A DNA stretch of 17,908 nucleotides from Candidatus Poseidoniaceae archaeon (GTDB taxonomy: Archaea > Thermoplasmatota > Poseidoniia > Poseidoniales > Poseidoniaceae): contig DUJK01000084.1 in the NCBI GenBank assembly GCA_013329925.1, forward strand, positions 1 to 17,908, in the 5' to 3' direction. The translations under genes and the position numbers were made by a program. Below the pieces are notes generated by a model. That model did no database searches. It had not been told where the DNA came from and saw nothing but the letters and a program-made list of their open reading frames with translations. Below, piece after piece: positions 1 to 7,413 of the stretch. Each line of letters begins with the position of its first letter. Position 1 is the first letter of the stretch.

Positions 1-864
1 TTCTTTGACATTATCAGCCATACGCAAAAGTCCGTGTCGAGTACCTGGTACATCTGCCTCCATAGTAGCAACCATTTCTCTATGGCGCCATCTAAGGGCT
101 CCTCTAGCATGTGGGCATTCTTCATGATGGATTGGTAGATTTTTGTGTACTGCATAAAGATGAACCTCCTGTTCTGGTATCCATCTAAGCGGCACAATTC
201 TAGGTGGTAGGCCATCAATGGGAGTATTGGTGTGCGGGGCTAATCTAAGGGTTCTCTCTAAATCACCATTTGACATATTCATTAATACGGTTTGAGCCAT
301 ATCATCTAAATTGTGACCAAGCGCCATAACATCAGCATTGACCTTTTTTGCTAGATAATTGATGCCTTGACGGCGAAATACTCCGCAATAGGAGCAAGGC
401 ATCCCCGGTGCACCAGGGTTATTCTTGGTCATGCCGGGGATAAGTTTGGCAACAGTATCCATTTCTTCAAACCCTAAATCCTTGTAGGAGACGGTAATGA
501 ACTCCACTCCAAGGGTTTTACACAGATCTTCAGCACATTGCAGTGACGGTGGCCGGTATCCGTCGATTCCCTCATCAACAGTGCCAGCAATAATCTTGAC
601 ATCAGGTCGCACCCCAAGAATGTCAACTAATGCATGCAGCAATACTGCTGAGTCCTTGCCGCCCGATATTGCAACGAAAATCGTTGTTTCTTGACCTTTT
701 TTTAGGATTAATTGCTTTCGTAGCTCCTTGGCAATTTTTTTACGGATAGATTTGGCGAGGTGTTGCCCACAAAGAATACGGCCAGAATAGGCTTGTTCCA
801 GTAATGCTGGCTTGTCGCAGGAATCACAAGACGGGATTTCAAGACCGCCAACTTTGCCTGCCAT
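1..864 (-). CDS. ttuA: tRNA 2-thiouridine synthetase, TtuA/Ncs6 family (partial, C-terminus beyond window)
   Basis: The 288 visible residues form an N-type PP-loop ATPase of the TtuA/Ncs6 (TIGR00269-like) family, which activates and thiolates a wobble or T-loop uridine in tRNA using sulfur from a ubiquitin-like carrier. An N-terminal zinc knuckle is visible (C13-x2-C16 and C32-x2-H35), then the ATP-pyrophosphatase loop SGGKDS at 67-72, and a CSYCG motif giving C157 and C160. A further cysteine, C250, follows in EECPHA. In TtuA a CxxC pair plus a distant cysteine hold a catalytic [4Fe-4S] cluster, so C157/C160/C250 are the likely ligands (inference from the family). The GHNLDD stretch at 183-188 is also typical. 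The ATG at 864 follows an in-frame TGA 12 codons upstream, and no Shine-Dalgarno site precedes it. The gene is open to the window edge, so the C-terminal zinc finger usual in the family cannot be checked. Which uridine is modified is not decidable here. Confidence 0.9.
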   Translation of the reverse strand, partial: MAGKVGGLEIPSCDSCDKPALLEQAYSGRILCGQHLAKSIRKKIAKELRKQLILKKGQETTIFVAISGGKDSAVLLHALVDILGVRPDVKIIAGTVDEGIDGYRPPSLQCAEDLCKTLGVEFITVSYKDLGFEEMDTVAKLIPGMTKNNPGAPGMPCSYCGVFRRQGINYLAKKVNADVMALGHNLDDMAQTVLMNMSNGDLERTLRLAPHTNTPIDGLPPRIVPLRWIPEQEVHLYAVHKNLPIHHEECPHARGALRWRHREMVATMEADVPGTRHGLLRMADNVKE

Positions 865-935
865 GAAATGTCGTAAACCGTCTAGTGTTTGAGTTCATCG
901 CATGTTTATGCTACCTGCAAGCCATATTATCTAAC

Positions 936-982
936 AATAATTTTTCAATTAGAAAATCAAATTTACAATTGAAAAAATTATT
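936..982. repeat. Imperfect 15/16-nt inverted repeat in the divergent promoter region
   Basis: The left arm is AATAATTTTTCAATT (936-950) and the right arm is AATTGAAAAAATTATT (967-982). They are reverse complements apart from one extra A in the right arm, and a 16-base spacer separates them. The genes on both sides are transcribed away from it, so a terminator role is unlikely. A binding site for a dimeric regulator, or paired TATA/BRE elements for the two divergent promoters, is more plausible (inference). Confidence 0.6.
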
Positions 983-1107
983 ACAAGGAAAGTCATAACA
1001 TGGTTGAGTTTTGTAGCAAAAATTTGGCGCGGAAAAGACCTAATAGGCCACATTCCGCGAGATTTATTATTCAAATCCAGTTGGAGATTTGATTTTACCC
1101 CTTAAAT

Positions 1108-1122
1108 CCCCCCGTAGGGGGG
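1108..1122. repeat. C6-GTA-G6 perfect hairpin upstream of the Roadblock gene
   Basis: Six C (1108-1113), GTA and six G (1117-1122) form a perfect short stem. A run of six A follows on the plus strand and CCCCTTAAAT precedes it. It would lie in the 5' leader, or near the start point, of the Roadblock operon, about 55 bases before the ATG. The A run is on the wrong strand for a plus-strand terminator. It could be a leader structure or a fragment of a dispersed repeat. Confidence 0.5.
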
Positions 1123-1176
1123 AAAAAACGCAAAACTTCTTGAAGCCTACAACGCTGACGAACATTTTGAGCGACT

Positions 1177-1518
1177 ATGTTACAACGAGTTCTGGCTGGT
1201 TTAACTAAGACTGAAGGAGTTGAGCAAGCAATGCTACTCGATGAGTCTGGTAACTTGCTAGCGTGTGTTGGCAGCGAGGGACAAGTACCTCCTGTTGAAC
1301 AGGCTATACAGTCAGTTAACACTGCTGTTGAGTTATGCTCATCCCTAGAGTTGGGAACACTGTATGAGATTTGGTCTGAAGGCGAAAGCCGAATGATGAT
1401 TGACATAGCCGGACCGGGCAGAATCACAGTTCTAGCTGGCCAAGGAGGCCGACTAGCTCAGTGGCGCCATGCTTTAGATAGAAACCGAAGGATATTAGCA
1501 ACCACTCCAATGATGTGA
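1177..1518 (+). CDS. Roadblock/LC7 domain protein
   Basis: This 113-residue protein is a single Roadblock/LC7 fold. It starts with a helix (MLQRVLAGLTKTEG), followed by the signature strand-turn-strand VEQAMLLDESGNLLACVG, a long helix (about 40-60), two strands around LGTLYEIW and SRMMIDIAG, and a final strand and helix. Proteins of this type, such as bacterial MglB, dimerise and control small Ras-like GTPases or act as scaffold subunits. An in-frame TGA at 1168 shortly upstream limits extension. No good ribosome site precedes the ATG, as for other lead genes here. The gene is followed after 4 bases by a giant coiled-coil gene that seems to carry a similar fold, and its TGA stop sits inside that gene's ribosome site, so the two products are probably made together. 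No GTPase is encoded in the window, so the partner is unknown. Confidence 0.8.
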   Translation: MLQRVLAGLTKTEGVEQAMLLDESGNLLACVGSEGQVPPVEQAIQSVNTAVELCSSLELGTLYEIWSEGESRMMIDIAGPGRITVLAGQGGRLAQWRHALDRNRRILATTPMM

Positions 1519-1522
1519 TATT

Positions 1523-4500
1523 ATGTTTGATTTACCAAAAGGAATAGCCGTAGAAACCGAAATTGATGTATCAGAGGGGGCAATTCAAACCTTCGATCAT
1601 GGGGTGATAAGTACTTGGATTGGAAAGCGTAAGACTCCTGCAGGTCACCGAATAGTCCGAGCCGGTCGCGTAGTAGGGTATCTGGCAGAAAGCGAAAAAG
1701 CATCTGTTCTTCTTGGTGGAGCAGAAGCAAAGCAACGACTTATTGAAATCGAAGCAAAAGGTATGTGTCGACATGAAGCCCAGAGTTATTCCATGACAGG
1801 TCTAGGTTCGGTTGCCGAGGTGATTCCAGAAGCATTTGAACACCCAGTGGATGCTCAAGGATTAATGCCCAAGGGCGATTCGGTTGAACGTCTATTATCG
1901 AGAGACTTGTCGGTCGTGTTGGCCAAATTGGTTGATAATATTGTGGTTAGAGGGGCAATTGCTGTTGATGCTGGTATGCTTATTGATTCAGCAGGGGATT
2001 TGCCAACAGATGGCGAAACCCTTGCAAAGGAAGTTGGCGAAACAATTGCAGGACGTGAAAAATTAGCACAAGGGCTAGGATTTACTGACGGGGGCCATTG
2101 GACTTTGCATACTGGTGATGGCGCTTTACTGCTTGCTCACACAGGTGAGATTGCGATTGCGGCATGGACTGAGGCAAACGCTGACCATACGAGATTAATC
2201 AATGCAGCAGCAGCGGCTCTCGAGGGTGAAGTTTCCACTGGCCCAGGATTTGGCGAACCATTGCCTGAAGGATTCATCTTACGAGAGGGTAAAGGTGGTG
2301 CAGATGCTGTACTCTCAATGCTTGCCGATGCTATTGAGGAAGGCGTTACAGGACACATACAATCTGGTAAGTCTTCCAAAGCAGTGAGTTTAATTTTGTC
2401 CCGAGGAATTCCAGTAGGAATCTTTGCACCAACTTCTGAATCGTTTGAGGAAGCAATGCTTGGACTTACTGAAGCTAGAAGAGTAATCCGTTTGCATCGC
2501 CTGCCAGCAGGGACAATCCTTACCAGAGAATCAGGAACTATCAACGACTTTAGCCTATCATACTTCAAAGATTTACTCGTTACAGTTAGGACTAAATCAG
2601 AAAGCCGTAGGGCAAATCTTGCTAACCGCCTAAATTCACTAATTGGCTTTGAGATTGGCATGGAAGGTCTGAGAATTTCACGGGCTAAAACTAAATTTGT
2701 TCAAACTAAGGATGAGGTTAGTAAAGGCTTAGAACAGGTAGAACTCACCCCGGCACCAGGAATAGATGCCGGTCTGCGCAGAAGATTAGAATCTGCTGAA
2801 TTAAAGATTGATGAATTAGAAAAAGAAAAATCATTGCTAAATTCAAAACTATCTTCCGCTGATGCATCTAGAAAAGCTGCTGAAATTAAAACTAGAGAAG
2901 CGATTGAAACTAGAAATATGCAGGTTGAGAGTGTTGAGAGTGTCAACTCCGAAATTAATACAATGCAGGTTGAATTAGCAGAAGCAAGAAATCGAACAGA
3001 TGAAGCAGAGACTAGAGCCGATAAGTTGGTTAAGCGAGTAAATGAACTAGAACACCAAGTAAGTGTTCGAGCGACAGAATTGGCTAAGGCCCTTGGTGAG
3101 ACCGAATCAAGTGACAAACTACGTCAATCAATTGAAGATATGTCACTTAAAGAAGCTGAATTAAACGCAGAATTATCATCCGCAAGTGAAAAATTAGGCA
3201 GTATAAGGCAACAAACTGAGGACGATGAACGCAGATTACGAGTCCTACAGGAACAAGTCGCAGCATCTAGAGAACGGCATGCTCGTGCTCAGGCAGAAGC
3301 AATGAAAGAGGAAGAGCGAGTCAATAAGAGCAAATCTGAATTAGAAATAATTGAGTCTGAAGCAAAAGTTGCTAGGCGTAGGGCAGAGGATGAAAGAATT
3401 AGATTGAGTACCGATGAAGCTCGCTTCGCGCAAATTCAAGGTGAAATGCGGCAATTAATGCAAGAACGCAGAAACCTGCTTCGAGAATTAGGAGATCTCG
3501 GCGCTAAACGCGGTCATGCAGAGGGTGAATTAACCATTCTTGTGGAGAATGCTAAACAGTTAGCAGAAGCCCATGAAGAGGCCTTGGCAGATATCAATGA
3601 AGCGGAAAGAATTAGAGCAAGACTGGCTGAAGAACCACTTGCTCAAGCTTTACTAGACGACGCTTCGACCTTTGAGGGACTAGCACCAGTACTAGAACGA
3701 CTAGAGCGGTCAAGGAGTTTGGGTTACTCTGTAACCTTACTAGACAGAGCGGTTGAGCGTGCCTTACAAGTTATTCAAAAGACCGTAGATCACGTAGCAG
3801 CAACTCCGCGTTATCTGTTATCAAGTGAAGTTATGGAATTGTTAGAGAGACAGGTACCACAAACTGCTGGTGCTGTAAGAGGCCTCTCAAGGTGGTCTGT
3901 GCAACAAAGGTTAGAACACCAACTTGGAGAGACTGTTGGCCATTTAGTGGTTGATTTAGAACGTCTCCTAGAAGATTATGACCATTCTATTACTATGTTA
4001 AGAAGGCTGAAAAATGTTCTTGAACAACTAACAAGATTAGGTGCCCCTCCTCAAGAAGTTGAAACTCTGATGTCCAATTGTAATCGCCCAGAATCTTTAC
4101 CTTATATCGCTCAAGCAACAAGAAAACTTATCCAAAAAGCACTTGACGATATCTATCTAGAATCTGATCAAAGAGATGCTGGTGAGGCAATCGCACTAGA
4201 GGAAACTGCCAGAGTGCTGGAAGAATTGATTACTCAAATAGATGCGTCTGGATTGGCAGGAGGTTCTCCAAGCGGACTATTATGGGACTTCCAAAGAGAC
4301 GGTTTGTTACCGTATGAAAGAGAAGTAATCGACCCTGCCCAAAAAACTCCTATTGATGAGGAAATGGTCAAACACATGGAATCAAATATTTCCGGAGAGG
4401 TAATTCCAGAGGCAGAGGTCACCTCCGTTTCAGTTGATGAAGACGGTTGGGAGACCTTAGAGTTGCCAGAAGACTCATCTGGTGATGATGAAGATGAAGT

Positions 4501-4666
4501 TGAATTTGTTGAATTACAACCAATTAGTGATGATGATGAGAGAGCGGCATTGGAAGCCGAGCTTGCCCGAATTGATGCTTCTTGGGAACACAGAAGCGAA
4601 CCAGCCGTGGTAACAAATTCGGCACTTGATAATCTTGAATCTAAATTATCTGACCTTGATTTGTAG
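1523..4666 (+). CDS. Giant coiled-coil protein with N-terminal Roadblock-like segment and acidic tail
   Basis: I do not recognise this 1047-residue protein as a named family. Residues 1-110 look globular. Residues 126-235 resemble a Roadblock/LC7 fold: a helix, the strands GAIAVDAGMLIDSAG, a long helix, then WTLHTGDGALLLAHTGEIAIAAWT and a closing helix. Residues 255-330 are globular and recall the PATAN/DUF4388 pattern. Residues 415-710 are a long E/K/R/A-rich coiled coil with few helix breakers. Residues 710-905 are helical but more hydrophobic. Residues 955-1020 form a very acidic, probably disordered tail, and a last short helix ends in DLDL. No signal peptide or membrane segment is seen. 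It is not a standard SMC protein: there is no ABC signature or Walker B, and the GxxxxGKS match at 277-284 lacks the flanking strand of a true P-loop. The ATG at 1523 is preceded by GTGAT at 1515-1519 with 3-base spacing. A cytoskeletal, polarity or nucleoid scaffold working with the upstream Roadblock protein is inference only. Confidence 0.75.
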   Translation: MFDLPKGIAVETEIDVSEGAIQTFDHGVISTWIGKRKTPAGHRIVRAGRVVGYLAESEKASVLLGGAEAKQRLIEIEAKGMCRHEAQSYSMTGLGSVAEVIPEAFEHPVDAQGLMPKGDSVERLLSRDLSVVLAKLVDNIVVRGAIAVDAGMLIDSAGDLPTDGETLAKEVGETIAGREKLAQGLGFTDGGHWTLHTGDGALLLAHTGEIAIAAWTEANADHTRLINAAAAALEGEVSTGPGFGEPLPEGFILREGKGGADAVLSMLADAIEEGVTGHIQSGKSSKAVSLILSRGIPVGIFAPTSESFEEAMLGLTEARRVIRLHRLPAGTILTRESGTINDFSLSYFKDLLVTVRTKSESRRANLANRLNSLIGFEIGMEGLRISRAKTKFVQTKDEVSKGLEQVELTPAPGIDAGLRRRLESAELKIDELEKEKSLLNSKLSSADASRKAAEIKTREAIETRNMQVESVESVNSEINTMQVELAEARNRTDEAETRADKLVKRVNELEHQVSVRATELAKALGETESSDKLRQSIEDMSLKEAELNAELSSASEKLGSIRQQTEDDERRLRVLQEQVAASRERHARAQAEAMKEEERVNKSKSELEIIESEAKVARRRAEDERIRLSTDEARFAQIQGEMRQLMQERRNLLRELGDLGAKRGHAEGELTILVENAKQLAEAHEEALADINEAERIRARLAEEPLAQALLDDASTFEGLAPVLERLERSRSLGYSVTLLDRAVERALQVIQKTVDHVAATPRYLLSSEVMELLERQVPQTAGAVRGLSRWSVQQRLEHQLGETVGHLVVDLERLLEDYDHSITMLRRLKNVLEQLTRLGAPPQEVETLMSNCNRPESLPYIAQATRKLIQKALDDIYLESDQRDAGEAIALEETARVLEELITQIDASGLAGGSPSGLLWDFQRDGLLPYEREVIDPAQKTPIDEEMVKHMESNISGEVIPEAEVTSVSVDEDGWETLELPEDSSGDDEDEVEFVELQPISDDDERAALEAELARIDASWEHRSEPAVVTNSALDNLESKLSDLDL

Positions 4667-4674
4667 GTGTTGTA

Positions 4675-4923
4675 ATGTCTAATAATCAGGCGTCTACACT
4701 ATCAGGCCGTGCTGAAACAGTTGGTCGTAAATATCCACACATGATGGAAACATTTTTGCTATTGTTAGCAGTATGCGGTTTCATTTTGGGATATCAAGAA
4801 GTAAGTACTCAAACAGGTGACGGAATATTTTCTATATTCGCCACGTGGTGTTTATTTCCATTCATATTATTGTTTAGCACAGAGATGATTGGGCGACTTT
4901 TTCAAGCGATGAATCGAGATTAA
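4675..4923 (+). CDS. Small two-TM membrane protein
   Basis: This 82-residue protein has a polar N-terminus of about 22 residues and two hydrophobic segments (about 24-44 and 50-73) joined by a short polar loop, with a short basic/acidic end. I do not recognise a family. It lies 8 bases after the coiled-coil gene, and the TAG stop of that gene overlaps an AGGTG ribosome site placed five bases before this ATG, so it is almost certainly co-translated. A plausible job is to tether the coiled-coil/Roadblock complex to the membrane (inference from position). Its TAA stop shares a TTAA tetramer with the stop of the convergent minus-strand operon. Confidence 0.7.
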   Translation: MSNNQASTLSGRAETVGRKYPHMMETFLLLLAVCGFILGYQEVSTQTGDGIFSIFATWCLFPFILLFSTEMIGRLFQAMNRD

Positions 4924-6149
4924 ACCTGGAATTCAATGAATTCCTTTTCTGGCTTTTCTGCTTCAATAGGATTACTATTTCTCAAGGAATAGGTGAAACC
5001 CCATATTCTCTGCCACGGTATTAGGTATCTGAGGAGTGCCATGAAGGATAGGAACATTACTGCTGAAATGACCAGTCCATAGGTTAAGGATAGCTCAATG
5101 GATTCAGAAACTTGTCCTGCCCATTGACTACCTGTGGTGTCACTAACTAAACTCAGTAAGACACTATGGAAGCCCAATGCCACCATTGTGGCAACACCAG
5201 TAAGACCTAAGAATCCAAAGGTATGCATCAAATGAGTATTCAACATGTTATCCATTTGATTAACATATTCAGGGTCTCTCTTGCATGACTCTGGAAGTCT
5301 GAAGGCGTATTCAAGGTACTTGATGACCCCAAATGCCGATTCTTGGAATACGAGTATTAGTACAGCGATTAGGATAAGACCAAATTGCTCACTAGTAACT
5401 AGTTTAACTCCAAATAAACCAATTGTTGGTTGTGATATTTGTGATTCAAGAGTTGCCAAAGCCCCACCATAATCGCCTAGTTGTGATTTGATTAATGGGA
5501 ATGTTAAGATCGCATGTATGCCGAGGAATAAAAGAGTGAAACCGATGGCCCAGGCAATGGATTTCTTTGATAGCCCCCAGATACCCCTTGAGCCCATGAT
5601 GATTGGTAGCAAGTAAACGAACATGATTAACAAAGACATTATCATCAATAGCGGCCACTCTAAAGTTTGTAATTCACCGTCGTCTGGTAATCTAATATCA
5701 AAGGAGAAAATCATCCCAGTTAGCCAACCAAGAATTAGTCTTCCAACCAGTAATGTGATGAGGGTAATAATGAAACCAAGTTTCAATCTTTGTTGAGTCT
5801 TAGGTGTTTGATATGCAACTAATGCCATCAGACCTCCAACTATCAATCCAATAGCTAGCGGAACGAAGAACCTCGCCAGACCAGTTCTTCCTTCGCCAGT
5901 AAACCAATCTCCTAATGGTAAATCATCACCGATAAGAGATTCAATTGAGGAAAATAGGATTGTATGGTCAATTGTCCCTACGACATATGTCGATACAACC
6001 TCGAGATACATACCAATAAGTGCTGCTGTGGCGATGATTTGCAAGGTAATGATTTGCCATTGCTTTCTTAGGGTTTTCAAATGTAACGTTCTTGCTTTGG
6101 CGCTACCGGTAATGGTGACGTCGCTTTGAACTTGCACATCTTCAGCCAT
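4920..6149 (-). CDS. Eight-TM membrane protein of the DUF4350-DUF58 operon
   Basis: This 409-residue protein has about eight hydrophobic segments, near residues 33-56, 93-113, 123-148, 164-186, 197-219, 255-275, 308-334 and 353-377. The N-terminal 30 residues are polar and basic and the C-terminal tail is charged; both are probably cytoplasmic given the even TM count. I cannot name a family. It is the last gene of a three-gene unit behind DUF4350-like and DUF58 genes, which points to a cell-surface or envelope assembly function. The ATG begins one base after the DUF58 stop, and the ribosome-site G run (GGGGGT) lies inside the DUF58 end, so translation is coupled. No enzyme motif stands out: the acidic residues in loops (for example GDDLPLGDW at 74-82 and LPDDGE at 154-159) are not a known active site. 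It is not a typical transporter family that I can identify. Confidence 0.75.
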   Translation of the reverse strand: MAEDVQVQSDVTITGSAKARTLHLKTLRKQWQIITLQIIATAALIGMYLEVVSTYVVGTIDHTILFSSIESLIGDDLPLGDWFTGEGRTGLARFFVPLAIGLIVGGLMALVAYQTPKTQQRLKLGFIITLITLLVGRLILGWLTGMIFSFDIRLPDDGELQTLEWPLLMIMSLLIMFVYLLPIIMGSRGIWGLSKKSIAWAIGFTLLFLGIHAILTFPLIKSQLGDYGGALATLESQISQPTIGLFGVKLVTSEQFGLILIAVLILVFQESAFGVIKYLEYAFRLPESCKRDPEYVNQMDNMLNTHLMHTFGFLGLTGVATMVALGFHSVLLSLVSDTTGSQWAGQVSESIELSLTYGLVISAVMFLSFMALLRYLIPWQRIWGFTYSLRNSNPIEAEKPEKEFIEFQV

Positions 6150-6150
6150 T

Positions 6151-7404
6151 TTAGTACCCCCTTACCTGCATCAATGCTTGAGATAAATCCATGTCAGGCA
6201 TCCAATCAATTACTTGAGCACCAGAACCAGCCAAAGTAGTAAGTCGGTTTTGACGTTCTAATTTTAATACCTCATATGACATTCTTGGAATACGGCTAAC
6301 CAATCTTTCAAAATCAATACTGGAAGGTGATAATACTGTTACTTCATGCCCTCTGCCAACTAAATCTCTTACCGCCGCAGGCACTGTTCCGTCACCTTCA
6401 CATGATGAGATTATGAATACAGGACTGCCTCTACTAAATCTTCCACTTAGAGAATTAGTCACTGCTTGTAATGGCATCTCACCCTTTGCTGATACTCCAG
6501 CAAGAGCGCTGAGAATTTTGAAATATTGCTTATCTCCAGTATCTGGCGGTAGGTATGACAGTTTTTCGCCATAGATTCCAAGGGCCACAGAATCCCTTCG
6601 TTTTAGGAAAAATGCGGCTAAACTTGCAGCAGAAACTGTACTCATTTCCAACGGGTTTTTCAGCACGGTTCCAATACGTGCAATATCTCTTGAATCAATT
6701 AACAGATAAAGATCAGTTACAGCATCTCGACATTTCTCATTGACCATCAATTCTCCAGTTCTAGCATAAGCCTTCCAGTTGATGTTCTTGAACGGATCGC
6801 CGGGAACATACTCTCGTAGGGAATAAAATTCTGAGCCTTGCCCAGGTGTTCTAAGAGTAGTCGCTCCAGTGTACATTTTTGGAGTCCGAGAGCGTAAAAA
6901 CGCTTCTTCAACCTCTTTTATTTGAGGGAAAATTACAATGTCACTATGATGGTCAACGAACATTTCTTCGACTCCTAGGTTGAAGGTATTTCTGGACCTT
7001 AACGACACGGGTCCAATTGAGTAATGTCCCCTCAAAGGGCAACGAAGGACGTAGCGAATTCTAGCACTTTCTCCCGGGCTAAGGTTTAGGCGCATTTGAT
7101 TAAGCCCACTTCTTAGTTTCATCTCGTGAGGTATATTATCATACACTTCGAGCAGTTGAGTTTTACGGTTTGACCGATTGGTGATGAGCAATTCAACATA
7201 AAGATCGTCACCTTTGTAGAGATTATCTGCAGATAATGTTCGCTGTACTTCAACATCACCGTGTCCGGAAATCCAAGAATTTACCACGATAAAAGCAATC
7301 AATGCTAAACCAAGAATCATCATTTGGTTATTTGATATCATCATTCCAATAAGAATTAGGGCAATGCCTCCGGTAAATGTGAATGCAGCTTTTCTCGTCC
7401 ACAT
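6151..7404 (-). CDS. DUF58 family protein
   Basis: This 417-residue protein starts with MWTRKAAF, two adjacent membrane segments (about 10-25 and 28-45), a beta-rich extracytoplasmic or peripheral region, and the DUF58 signature REYVPGDPFKNINWKAYAR at 197-215. A vWA-like domain follows (YLLIDSRD at 233-240, then alternating strands to the end). The MIDAS metal site is not intact by eye. DUF58 proteins usually occur with MoxR AAA ATPases and transglutaminase or DUF4350 proteins and are thought to act in envelope protein assembly. I chose the ATG at 7404 because GGTGAT sits three bases before it, its TGA being the stop of the previous gene, and because the protein then begins just before its first membrane segment. 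A GTG at 7434 would add ten residues but overlaps the upstream gene by 26 bases. The next gene begins one base after this stop. Confidence 0.88.
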   Translation of the reverse strand: MWTRKAAFTFTGGIALILIGMMISNNQMMILGLALIAFIVVNSWISGHGDVEVQRTLSADNLYKGDDLYVELLITNRSNRKTQLLEVYDNIPHEMKLRSGLNQMRLNLSPGESARIRYVLRCPLRGHYSIGPVSLRSRNTFNLGVEEMFVDHHSDIVIFPQIKEVEEAFLRSRTPKMYTGATTLRTPGQGSEFYSLREYVPGDPFKNINWKAYARTGELMVNEKCRDAVTDLYLLIDSRDIARIGTVLKNPLEMSTVSAASLAAFFLKRRDSVALGIYGEKLSYLPPDTGDKQYFKILSALAGVSAKGEMPLQAVTNSLSGRFSRGSPVFIISSCEGDGTVPAAVRDLVGRGHEVTVLSPSSIDFERLVSRIPRMSYEVLKLERQNRLTTLAGSGAQVIDWMPDMDLSQALMQVRGY

Positions 7405-7407
7405 TTT

Positions 7408-7413
7408 ATCACC
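7408..7413 (-). promoter_or_regulatory. Ribosome binding site GGTGAT that fixes the DUF58 start
   Basis: On the minus strand GGTGAT is followed by AAA and the ATG at 7404. It matches the complement of the archaeal 16S rRNA 3' end. The TGA within it is also the stop codon of the DUF4350-like gene (7411-7409). The same spacing recurs at other starts in this window, which favours ATG 7404 over GTG 7434. Confidence 0.75.

Larger units (their letters stand above)
865..1176. other. Divergent intergenic region between ttuA and the Roadblock operon
   Basis: This 312-base stretch holds no convincing gene; a minus-strand reading frame overlapping its right end is low in complexity and antisense to the Roadblock gene. 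It is strongly AT-rich around 920-990 and must contain the promoters of two divergent units. It holds a long inverted repeat (936-982) and a C6/G6 hairpin (1108-1122). TATA-like candidates are TTTATTAT near 1063 and CTTAAAT near 1101 for the plus strand. For the minus strand, A/T-rich stretches at about 902-912 and 921-931 are possible. No tRNA cloverleaf was recognised. Confidence 0.7.

Noticed and set aside
1108..1130. C6/G6 hairpin as an intrinsic terminator
   Set aside because: The flanking run is A on the plus strand, and the genes on both sides are transcribed away from the region, so no transcript needs to end here.
865..1176. Possible tRNA or small RNA gene in the largest gap
   Set aside because: No cloverleaf, CCA end or T-loop consensus was found, and the AT content is too high for a structured RNA apart from the short C6/G6 stem.
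1095..1427. Minus-strand 110-residue frame opposite the Roadblock gene
   Set aside because: It is antisense to a clear Roadblock domain, is Ser/Pro/Thr-rich, and runs through the C6/G6 hairpin; no family features are seen.
2351..2374. Walker A-like GHIQSGKS (residues 277-284) in the coiled-coil protein, hinting at an SMC-type ATPase
   Set aside because: The residues before it are not a hydrophobic strand, no Walker B or ABC signature follows, and the surrounding pattern fits a PATAN/DUF4388-like segment better. The match is probably by chance.
2137..3117. Minus-strand frames of 174 and 138 residues opposite the coiled-coil gene
   Set aside because: They are Ser/Leu-rich mirror images of Glu/Lys/Arg-rich coding sequence, a common artefact.
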